A stretch of DNA of 60,781 bases from an uncultured Candidatus Pelagibacter sp. (GTDB lineage Bacteria; Pseudomonadota; Alphaproteobacteria; Pelagibacterales; Pelagibacteraceae). The stretch lies in contig CAJWDL010000006.1 in NCBI GenBank assembly GCA_913030805.1, positions 1-60,781 of the forward strand, read 5' to 3'. Below the pieces are notes generated by a model. It saw nothing but the letters and a program-made list of their open reading frames with translations. It made no database searches and had not been told where the DNA came from. The translations under genes and the position numbers were made by a program. Below are positions 53,939 to 60,781 of this stretch, in pieces (position 1 is the first letter of the stretch; each line of letters begins with the position of its first letter).

Positions 53939-55996
53939 CTATATTTCAGTTTCTGTTGCTTTAAATTTGTTTTTTGTTGATCTGCATTCACCCATAGTCA
54001 TCGAAGATCGAGCAATATGGTTGGTAAAATAATAATCTATAAAATCAATTTCTATCTTTGAATTTGCAAACGGAATTTCTTGGGTTTTGGTTCTATCAAT
54101 CCTTGATTTTATTAATTTTCCGTTTTTTAAGAATATTTCTTTGGAATTAATTAATTTTTCTTCCAATTCATTTTTATTGCTAATATTCAAAGGTTTTCCT
54201 AACAATATTGATAATTTGTTTATTATTTCCCAATCTTCTTTTGCATCACCTGGTGGATAGGTAGCTTTATACGCCTTTTGAATTCTTCCCTCCAAGTTAA
54301 CAAAGTGACCATCTTTTTCAGAGTATGCAGAAGATGGAAGGATAACGTCTGCCATATCGGCTCCCTTATCTCCGTGCGTGCCCTGATAAATTACAAACTC
54401 ATCTTTTTTATTAAATTTAATTTCGTCTGCCCCGAGTAAATATAATAATTTAAATTTATTTGTATTAAGTTTATTTAAAATTGGAAAATTGTCAGAGCTG
54501 GTTATTTGATACAAGCCCAAATCTATTGCGCCAACTCTAGAGGCATCTTGCGTTAATAAATTAAAAGAATTCCAATCCTCATTTATATAATTATTTTCCA
54601 TTAAAAACTTATTTATGCTTTCAAAAACATATTTCCCAGGTTCGTTTTTTAATGCTGATTCTCCAATTATAACTAGGGGTTTTTTTGATTTTTTAAACTT
54701 ATTAAATAATTCGTGTTTTCCGTCTATTAAATTTTTTATAATCTGGGTATCTGATCCAATGATCTTATATGGATAAGTGAGATTTCCTGGATCTCCAATA
54801 GAAAATATTTCTACCTTATTGTGAAGGTATGATTTTCTGATTCTTGCATTCAATACAGTGGCTTCTAGTCTAGGATTAGTTCCAATTAACAATATTAGAT
54901 CGGAATCTTCAATTCCTTTTATTGATGAATTAAAAATATAATTCATCCTATTATTAGGATTTAAGTAGGTTTTTTTTGTTCTACATTCCAAATTTTTTGA
55001 ATTTAAATTTTTTATAAAAAAATCTTTAAAAACATACATGCTCTCCAAATCTACAAGAGCACCGACTATTCCTGCAATTTCGTTTGCTTTAGTGCTTTTT
55101 ATTTTTTCAACTATTTTCTTTAAAGCGTCATTCCACGAAGCTTTGACTAATTTTCCTTTTTCTCTTACATAGGGTGTGTCTAATCTTTGCTTTGATAATC
55201 CGTCACAAGCATATCTAGATTTATCTGAAATCCATTCTTCATTTATATCTTCATTCATCTTTGGTAAAATTCTTTTTACTTCCCAGCCATAAGTATCTAT
55301 TCTGATGTTGGATCCAACAGCATCCATAACATCAATGCTTTCTGTTTTTTTCAATTCCCATGGTCTTACTTCAAACGCATATGGTTTAGATGTAAGTGCG
55401 CCAACTGGGCATAAATCAATAACATTTGCAGATAGTTCTGAATCCATAGATTTTTCAAGAAAAGTTGTAATTTCCATATTTTCACCACGACCTATAGCTC
55501 CTAATTCAGGAATTCCTGCTACCTCATTCGCAAATCTAATGCATCGGGTACAATGAATACACCTGGTCATTTGAGTGTTTATCAATGGTCCCATGTACTT
55601 TTCTTTGACTTGTCTTTTATTTTCGGTAAATCTTGAATGGTCAAATCCATAATACAAAGATTGATCCTGTAAATCACATTCGCCACCCTGGTCACAAACA
55701 GGACAATCTAACGGATGGTTAGCCAACAAAAATTCCATCACAGCTTTTCTAGCCTTCTCAACCAACGGAGTATTTGTTCTAATAATCATTCCATCGGTCG
55801 CTGGCATTGAACAAGATGCAATGGGTTTAGGAGATTTTTCCATATCAACAAGACACATTCTGCAATTACCTGCGATAGAAAGTTTTTCATGGTAGCAAAA
55901 TCTTGGAATTTCAACTCCAGCTAATTCGCATGCTTGGAGAACTGTCAAACCTTCTTCAAAATCTATTTCTTTTTCATTAATTGTAATTTTAGGCAT
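53939..55996 (-). CDS. nuoG: NADH-quinone oxidoreductase subunit G
   Basis: A 685-residue iron-sulfur subunit of the peripheral arm. Cluster motifs in order: [2Fe-2S] ligands in [17 protein letters not shown], an H/C-ligated [4Fe-4S] in [18 protein letters not shown], and a [4Fe-4S] in [14 protein letters not shown] molybdopterin-like domain without cofactor follows (about 215 to the end), with [23 protein letters not shown]. It overlaps nuoF by 8 bases. Confidence 0.96.
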   Translation of the reverse strand: MPKITINEKEIDFEEGLTVLQACELAGVEIPRFCYHEKLSIAGNCRMCLVDMEKSPKPIASCSMPATDGMIIRTNTPLVEKARKAVMEFLLANHPLDCPVCDQGGECDLQDQSLYYGFDHSRFTENKRQVKEKYMGPLINTQMTRCIHCTRCIRFANEVAGIPELGAIGRGENMEITTFLEKSMDSELSANVIDLCPVGALTSKPYAFEVRPWELKKTESIDVMDAVGSNIRIDTYGWEVKRILPKMNEDINEEWISDKSRYACDGLSKQRLDTPYVREKGKLVKASWNDALKKIVEKIKSTKANEIAGIVGALVDLESMYVFKDFFIKNLNSKNLECRTKKTYLNPNNRMNYIFNSSIKGIEDSDLILLIGTNPRLEATVLNARIRKSYLHNKVEIFSIGDPGNLTYPYKIIGSDTQIIKNLIDGKHELFNKFKKSKKPLVIIGESALKNEPGKYVFESINKFLMENNYINEDWNSFNLLTQDASRVGAIDLGLYQITSSDNFPILNKLNTNKFKLLYLLGADEIKFNKKDEFVIYQGTHGDKGADMADVILPSSAYSEKDGHFVNLEGRIQKAYKATYPPGDAKEDWEIINKLSILLGKPLNISNKNELEEKLINSKEIFLKNGKLIKSRIDRTKTQEIPFANSKIEIDFIDYYFTNHIARSSMTMGECRSTKNKFKATETEI

Positions 55997-57323
55997 TTTC
56001 TTTTTCTAGTAAGTGTTGATCTATTAAATATGGTATTTTAACATCTGTTCTTCCTACTAATGGATTAGAACTGTTTCTTCTTTCAATCTCTTTTCGAAAG
56101 TGTCGAAGTAAACCTTGGACGGGCCAAGCCGAAGCTTCTCCAAAAGCACAAATAGTGTGACCCTCAATTTGTTTTGTTACATCAAACAATAAATCAATCT
56201 CTTTTAGGGTACCTTCACCTTTTGCCAATCTTTCAAGCATACGCCACAACCAACCTGTGCCCTCTCTACATGGTGTGCACTGGCCACAGCTTTCATGTTT
56301 GTAAAATTTGGCAATTCTAGCTATACATTTAATTATATCTTGGTCTTTATTTATAACTACAATTGCTGCTGTTCCTAATCCACTTTTCTGATTAACCAAA
56401 TAATCAAAGTCCATTCTTAGGGTATCACAAACACTTTTTGGTAATAAAGGCATTGATGATCCACCTGGAATAACTGCTAAAAGATTATTCCAACCACCAA
56501 TGACGCCTCCAGCATGTTTTTCTATAAGCTCTTTTAGTGGAACGCCCATTTCCTCTTCAACATTACAAGGATTGTTAACATTTCCTGTAATGCAAAATAT
56601 CTTTGTGCCAGTGTTTTTTGACCTCCCCAAGGAGGCAAACCATTTGGCACCTCTTCTCAAAATGGTCGGTATTACAGCTATTGTTTCAACATTATTTACA
56701 ATTGTTGGGCATCCATAAAGACCAACTAAAGCAGGAAAGGGAGGTTTTGATCTTGGTTGACCCCTTTTTCCTTCCAAACTTTCTAATAATGCTGTTTCTT
56801 CACCACAAATATAAGCGCCGGCGCCATAATGTAGATAAATATCCAAATCCCATCCAGTTCCACAAGCATTTTTACCAATAAAATTTTTTTCATATGCTTG
56901 GTCAATAGCTTGTTGAAGTCTTTCACCTTCTCTAAAAAATTCTCCTCTAATATAAATGTAACTCGTATGTGCTCCGATTGCATAAGAAGTAATTAAACAT
57001 CCTTCGATCAATTTTTGAGGTTCAAATCTTAAGATGTCTCTATCTTTGCACGTGCCAGGTTCAGATTCATCGGCATTAATTATCAAATAATGAGATTTCG
57101 TTCCTTGTTCTTTGGGTGTAAAAGATAATTTAAGTCCTGTAGGAAAACCTGCTCCACCTCTGCCTCTCAGCTCAGAAGTTTTGATTTCATTTATGATCCA
57201 TTCTTTCCCTTTAGTACATATCTCTTTAGTATCTTTCCAGTCACCTATTTTGATTGACGATTCAATCTGCCAACCATAATCGTTGTACAAATTCTTAAAA
57301 ATTCTATCTCTATCTTCAAGCAT
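55989..57323 (-). CDS. nuoF: NADH-quinone oxidoreductase subunit F
   Basis: A 444-residue subunit holding FMN, the NADH site and cluster N3. Motifs are [16 protein letters not shown] (NADH), [16 protein letters not shown] (FMN), [25 protein letters not shown] and the [4Fe-4S] ligands in [19 protein letters not shown] plus a distal Cys in HTICAFG. The length is typical for Alphaproteobacteria. It overlaps nuoE and nuoG by 8 bases each. Confidence 0.97.
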   Translation of the reverse strand: MLEDRDRIFKNLYNDYGWQIESSIKIGDWKDTKEICTKGKEWIINEIKTSELRGRGGAGFPTGLKLSFTPKEQGTKSHYLIINADESEPGTCKDRDILRFEPQKLIEGCLITSYAIGAHTSYIYIRGEFFREGERLQQAIDQAYEKNFIGKNACGTGWDLDIYLHYGAGAYICGEETALLESLEGKRGQPRSKPPFPALVGLYGCPTIVNNVETIAVIPTILRRGAKWFASLGRSKNTGTKIFCITGNVNNPCNVEEEMGVPLKELIEKHAGGVIGGWNNLLAVIPGGSSMPLLPKSVCDTLRMDFDYLVNQKSGLGTAAIVVINKDQDIIKCIARIAKFYKHESCGQCTPCREGTGWLWRMLERLAKGEGTLKEIDLLFDVTKQIEGHTICAFGEASAWPVQGLLRHFRKEIERRNSSNPLVGRTDVKIPYLIDQHLLEKENA

Positions 57324-57924
57324 CTTTTGAATTTATTAATGTTGTTCTTCCTAAAATTGGTTCAGAATTTCTACGATTTTTATAATAACCAGGTTTTGGA
57401 GATCTATCATTTAGTATCATATCTATAATTTCCTCAGCTTTTTCTTTATCTAGATCTTCAAAATAATCTTCGTTTATTTGCATCATTGGTGCATTAACAC
57501 ATGCACCTAAACATTCAACTTCTGTCCATGAACATGTTTTATTTGCCGAAAGTTCATTTTGATTCTGAGAAATTTTATTTTTACATACATTAATCAATTT
57601 CTCTGCTCCATTGATCATGCATGGAGTTGTAGTACACACTTGCACAAAATATTTTCCTACTGGTGAAAAGTTATACATTGAATAAAATGTAGCAACTTCG
57701 TATACCCGAATGTAGGGAACATCCAGCATTTTGGCTAAATATTTCATCGCTACTAAAGGAATCCAATTTTCGTTTTGTTTTTGAACTAAATACAATAGGG
57801 GCATTAAAGCACTTGCTTGCTTTTTTTCTGGATATATTTTTATTATTTTTTTTGCTTTATTTAAATTTTCATCTGAAAATTTAAAAAATTTAGGCTGATT
57901 TGTTGCTATTTTTTTTACACTCAT
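57316..57924 (-). CDS. nuoE: NADH-quinone oxidoreductase subunit E
   Basis: A 202-residue thioredoxin-fold subunit with cluster N1a. The four [2Fe-2S] cysteines are in [12 protein letters not shown] and [12 protein letters not shown]. The N-terminal helical bundle has [20 protein letters not shown] and the central VATFYSMY. It overlaps nuoD by 4 bases (ATGA) and nuoF by 8. Confidence 0.96.
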   Translation of the reverse strand: MSVKKIATNQPKFFKFSDENLNKAKKIIKIYPEKKQASALMPLLYLVQKQNENWIPLVAMKYLAKMLDVPYIRVYEVATFYSMYNFSPVGKYFVQVCTTTPCMINGAEKLINVCKNKISQNQNELSANKTCSWTEVECLGACVNAPMMQINEDYFEDLDKEKAEEIIDMILNDRSPKPGYYKNRRNSEPILGRTTLINSKDA

Positions 57925-59096
57925 CTGTCAATTTCTCCAAATACAATGTCCAAAGATCCGAGTACAGCTGGAACATCGGCAAGCATATGTCCTTTCATTA
58001 AATAATCCATAGCTTGCAGGTGTGAAAACCCCGGAGCTCTAATTTTACACTTATAAGGTTTGTTCGAACCGTCAGATATCAAAAATACCCCGAACTCACC
58101 TTGAGGCGCTTCTACAGCTGAATATATCTCCCCTGGATCAACCCTGTATCCTTCGGTAAACAATTTAAAATGATGAATTAATGCTTCCATTGAATTTTTT
58201 AATTTTGATTTTTTTGGTGGTGAAATTTTTCCATCAATAGTTTTAATGAGTCCTTTAGGCATATTTTTTAAGCAATATTTAATAATTTTCACACTTTCTT
58301 GCATTTCTGCTATTCTGCACAAATATCGATCATAACAGTCACCATTTTTTCCAATTGGGACTTTAAAATCTATATTCTCATAACAATCGTAAGGCTGAGA
58401 TTTTCTTAAATCCCATGGAACTCCTGATCCTCTAAGCATTACCCCGGTAAAACTGTGATCTAGGGCTTCTTGTTTTGTTACTATGCCAATATCAACATTT
58501 CTTTGTTTAAAAATTCTATTGTCTGTCAGTAAGGTTTCTATATCGTTGATTATCTTTGGAAAGTTATTACAAAATTTTTCTATATCCTCTGTTAATCCCA
58601 TTGGTAAATCTTTGCTAACTCCTCCGACTCTAAAATAATTTGCATGAAGTCTTGAACCAGAAACTCTCTCATAAAAAGTCATCAAAGTTTCTCTTTCCTC
58701 AAATCCCCATAATGAAGGAGTAAGAGCGCCGACATCAAGCGCTTGTGTGGTTACATTCAATATATGATTCAAAATTCTTCCTATTTCACAAAACATTACT
58801 CTTATATATTGTGCCCTTATTGGTATTTCTAAATTAAGCAAATTTTCAATAGCTAAAGCAAAAACATGCTCTTGATTCATGGGAGCCACATAATCTAATC
58901 GATCAAAATACGGTAAAGCTTGAATATACGTTTTGTGCTCGATTAATTTTTCCGTTCCTCTATGAAGTAAACCGATATGTGGATTTGTACTTTCTATAAC
59001 CTCTCCATCTAATTCTAAAATTAATCTTAACACACCATGAGTTGCGGGATGTTGTGGTCCAAAATTTAAATTTAAGGTTTTGGATTGTTTTGCCAT
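57921..59096 (-). CDS. nuoD: NADH-quinone oxidoreductase subunit D
   Basis: A 391-residue quinone-site subunit related to NiFe hydrogenase large subunits. Motifs are [22 protein letters not shown] (quinone-binding His), [29 protein letters not shown], and [29 protein letters not shown]; it ends [15 protein letters not shown]. It is separate from nuoC, as in other Alphaproteobacteria and mitochondria. Length is typical. Confidence 0.97.
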   Translation of the reverse strand: MAKQSKTLNLNFGPQHPATHGVLRLILELDGEVIESTNPHIGLLHRGTEKLIEHKTYIQALPYFDRLDYVAPMNQEHVFALAIENLLNLEIPIRAQYIRVMFCEIGRILNHILNVTTQALDVGALTPSLWGFEERETLMTFYERVSGSRLHANYFRVGGVSKDLPMGLTEDIEKFCNNFPKIINDIETLLTDNRIFKQRNVDIGIVTKQEALDHSFTGVMLRGSGVPWDLRKSQPYDCYENIDFKVPIGKNGDCYDRYLCRIAEMQESVKIIKYCLKNMPKGLIKTIDGKISPPKKSKLKNSMEALIHHFKLFTEGYRVDPGEIYSAVEAPQGEFGVFLISDGSNKPYKCKIRAPGFSHLQAMDYLMKGHMLADVPAVLGSLDIVFGEIDR

Positions 59097-59103
59097 TTAA
59101 TTC

Positions 59104-59703
59104 TTATTTCTTATCTTTGATTTGATCTTTTATGTATTTTGTTCCTTGCCAAGGACTTTCAAAATCAAAATTTCTATAGTTTTGTTCCAATTTTACCGAT
59201 TCATATATTACTTTTTTTTGGTCCTCGCTGTATCTGACCTCTTTATAGCCCGTTAAGGGAAAATCTTTTCTTAATGGGTGTCCTTCAAATCCATAATCAG
59301 TTAATATTCTTCTTAAATCAGGGTGATCTTTAAAGGTAATTCCATACATGTCAAAAACTTCTCTTTCCATCCAATTTGAGGATGGGAAAATTTTAGTTAT
59401 GGATGGCACTATAGTTTTTTCCTTAATATTAGAGTTAATAATTAATCTATGATTATTTTCATGACTCAGTAATAAATAAACTAATTTAAACCTTTTTTCC
59501 TTTCTTGGATAATCAACAGCTGTAATATCCGTTAGCTGTCTAAATTTACATTTTTCGTTGGTTTTTAAAAATAGAATGACTTCTATAATTTCTTCAATTT
59601 CAGTTTCTATTGTTAAATAATTAAATTTAATTCCGGATGATTTAATTTTGGTTGTTAAGCCAGAATTAACAGTTTTTTCTAAATTATTAAGTTCAGTTTT
59701 CAT
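59104..59703 (-). CDS. nuoC: NADH-quinone oxidoreductase subunit C
   Basis: A 199-residue (30-kDa type) subunit. Conserved motifs are WMEREVFDMYGITFKDHPDLRRILTDYGFEGHPLRKDFPLTG and the following YSEDQKKVIYE. The start at the ATG at 59703 is preferred over the TTG immediately before it. It lies 7 bases after nuoB and 7 bases before nuoD. Confidence 0.95.
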   Translation of the reverse strand: MKTELNNLEKTVNSGLTTKIKSSGIKFNYLTIETEIEEIIEVILFLKTNEKCKFRQLTDITAVDYPRKEKRFKLVYLLLSHENNHRLIINSNIKEKTIVPSITKIFPSSNWMEREVFDMYGITFKDHPDLRRILTDYGFEGHPLRKDFPLTGYKEVRYSEDQKKVIYESVKLEQNYRNFDFESPWQGTKYIKDQIKDKK

Positions 59704-59710
59704 CAAAAGT

Positions 59711-60235
59711 TTATCTTTCGATTGAACCTTCTCGTCTTATTTTTTTTTGAAGTTGCAAAACTCCATATAATAATGCCTCTGCTGTAGGTGGGCAACCTGG
59801 AACGTAAACATCAACTGGAACTATTCTATCGCAGCCCCTTACTACTGAGTAAGAATAGTAATAATAACCTCCTCCATTTGCACAGCTACCCATAGATATC
59901 ACGTACCTGGGTTCAGGCATTTGATCATAAACCTTCCTAAGTGCTGGAGCCATTTTATTTGTAAGTGTGCCAGCAACAATCATCACATCAGACTGTCTAG
60001 GAGATGCTCTAGGCGCTGTACCAAATCTTTCTAAATCATATCTGGGCATTGCAGCTTGCATCATTTCTACAGCACAACATGCCAAACCAAATGTCATCCA
60101 GTGTAATGATCCTGTTCTAGCCCAATTAATAAGATTATTTGATGAAGTAATTATAAATCCTTTTTCACTAAAATCTTTCGCTAGTTTCTTAAATTCGTTA
60201 GGGATTTTATTTTGTCCATCTTCCATGCTTATCAT
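59711..60235 (-). CDS. nuoB: NADH-quinone oxidoreductase subunit B
   Basis: A 174-residue subunit with cluster N2, the last electron donor to quinone. The tandem cysteines lie in [13 protein letters not shown], with further ligands in [11 protein letters not shown] and [15 protein letters not shown]. The [32 protein letters not shown] segment is typical. The start at 60235 (MISMEDG) is 4 bases after nuoA; the second ATG at 60226 is equally possible. Confidence 0.96.
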   Translation of the reverse strand: MISMEDGQNKIPNEFKKLAKDFSEKGFIITSSNNLINWARTGSLHWMTFGLACCAVEMMQAAMPRYDLERFGTAPRASPRQSDVMIVAGTLTNKMAPALRKVYDQMPEPRYVISMGSCANGGGYYYYSYSVVRGCDRIVPVDVYVPGCPPTAEALLYGVLQLQKKIRREGSIER

Positions 60236-60239
60236 TGTG

Positions 60240-60608
60240 TTAATCCCAGTCTAAAACACCTTTCTTCCATTCATAAATAAATCCAATTGTAAGTATAAAA
60301 AGAAAAAGCATCATTGACCAAAATCCAATTAATCCAATTTTTCCTAATGAAATTGCCCATGGAAATAAAAAAGCTATTTCCAAATCAAATATAATAAAAA
60401 GAATTGCTACAAGATAAAATCTAACATCAAATTCCATTCTTGAATCCCCAAAAGCTTCGAAGCCGCATTCATACGCTGACAATTTTTCTGGATCTGGCTT
60501 TTTTGGAGATAGTAAAAAGTTTAAAAAAATAAAACCAACGCTTAATCCCATTGCTATAAATAGAAAAATTATTATTGAAAAATAATCTTTTAAAAATTCA
60601 CCTAACAT
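60240..60608 (-). CDS. nuoA: NADH-quinone oxidoreductase subunit A
   Basis: A 122-residue membrane subunit with three helices (about 9-30, 64-87, 92-114). The conserved loop is seen as [45 protein letters not shown]. It is the first gene of nuoA-N, whose genes are all co-directional with at most 7-base gaps. A TATAAT lies ten bases before the ATG. Confidence 0.96.
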   Translation of the reverse strand: MLGEFLKDYFSIIIFLFIAMGLSVGFIFLNFLLSPKKPDPEKLSAYECGFEAFGDSRMEFDVRFYLVAILFIIFDLEIAFLFPWAISLGKIGLIGFWSMMLFLFILTIGFIYEWKKGVLDWD

Positions 60609-60617
60609 GATTCACAC

Positions 60618-60623
60618 ATTATA
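60618..60623 (-). promoter_or_regulatory. TATAAT -10 element for the nuo operon
   Basis: A perfect TATAAT (60623 down to 60618) lies nine bases before the nuoA ATG at 60608, so the leader would be only a few bases long. No convincing -35 is present. The 95-base gap between nuoA and the tRNA holds nothing else I can recognise and no terminator hairpin. Confidence 0.4.
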
Positions 60624-60703
60624 ATGCTTTTTTCATTTGATGGTGGATTTAAAAGTCACAGTATAACTGAATATTATTATCAAACTAGTACTCTAATATG
60701 ATG

Positions 60704-60780
60704 TGGCGGGAGTGAAGGGACTCGAACCCTCGACCTATCGCGTGACAGGCGATCGCTCTAACCAACTGAGCTACACCCCC
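60704..60780 (-). tRNA. tRNA-Asp (anticodon GUC), CCA encoded
   Basis: A complete 77-nt cloverleaf on the minus strand. The acceptor stem GGGGGUG pairs with CACUCCC (one G-U), the D-arm has GCUC/GAGC, the anticodon stem AUCGC/GCGAU holds the loop CUGUCAC with anticodon GUC, and the T-arm is GAGGG-UUCGAGU-CCCUU. The discriminator is G73, an aspartate identity element, and the 3' CCA is encoded. It lies upstream of nuoA on the same strand. Confidence 0.97.
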
Positions 60781-60781
60781 A

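Noticed and set aside
1-60781. Mobile elements, phage islands, CRISPR arrays or defence islands
   Set aside because: No transposase, integrase, Cas protein, regular repeats or terminal inverted repeats were seen; composition is even and nearly all sequence is assigned to housekeeping genes.

Overview
The window is a gene-dense, strongly AT-rich piece of a streamlined alphaproteobacterial chromosome, most like the marine SAR11/Pelagibacterales type. The evidence is the very short or overlapping gene spacing, lysine- and asparagine-rich proteins, classic alphaproteobacterial gene order with several genes removed, a fused ispDF, NtrY/NtrX without NtrB/NtrC, and an alphaproteobacterial LexA operator. 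No insertion sequence, phage gene, CRISPR array or rRNA is visible. The exact lineage is an inference from gene content.

Layout. 1-593: 3' part of an NRDE/TANGO2-family gene (+). 638-2985 (-): a small operon with a DUF465/YdcH-like protein, an SRAP gene broken by one in-frame stop codon, the copper chaperones PCuAC and SCO, and a DUF4396 membrane protein. 3075-9018 (-): ntrY-ntrX-trkA-trkH, a two-component system joined to potassium uptake. 9064-11154 (+): ispDF-pgpA-cinA. 11137-17559 (-): tpiA-secG-pyrG-kdsA-eno-ftsB-lipA-coq10. 17619-25087 (+): ppiD-trpE-trpG-trpD-trpC, then lexA with its own operator, then gltX. 25070-60780 (-): one very long co-directional run in the order tRNA-Asp, the 14-gene nuoA-N complex I operon, birA, coaX, rnj, proS, lolC, lolD, dnaE, rpsB, tsf, frr, uppS, cdsA, dxr, bamA, ompH, lpxD, fabZ, lpxA, lpxI, lpxB.

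The genes form a housekeeping core. They cover respiratory NADH oxidation and copper delivery to terminal oxidase, lipid A and outer-membrane assembly, isoprenoid and phospholipid synthesis, tryptophan and CTP synthesis, lower glycolysis, translation and replication. Compared with the usual alphaproteobacterial order, pyrH (tsf/frr), rseP (dxr/bamA), gltA (lpxB/gltX), the pyruvate dehydrogenase genes (ftsB/lipA) and dusB-ntrB-ntrC (ispDF/ntrY) are absent from their expected slots.

The most interesting non-coding signals are a GC-rich, apparently switchable RNA leader in front of rpsB, which also shows that S2 probably starts at a UUG rather than the upstream ATG; a double LexA operator abutting the lexA start codon; a 23-bp palindrome between tpiA and ppiD; and several -10 elements placed so close to start codons that the transcripts should be leaderless or nearly so. 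I found no convincing undescribed multi-gene system. The best candidates for something new are the rpsB leader and the DUF4396 protein linked to copper genes.
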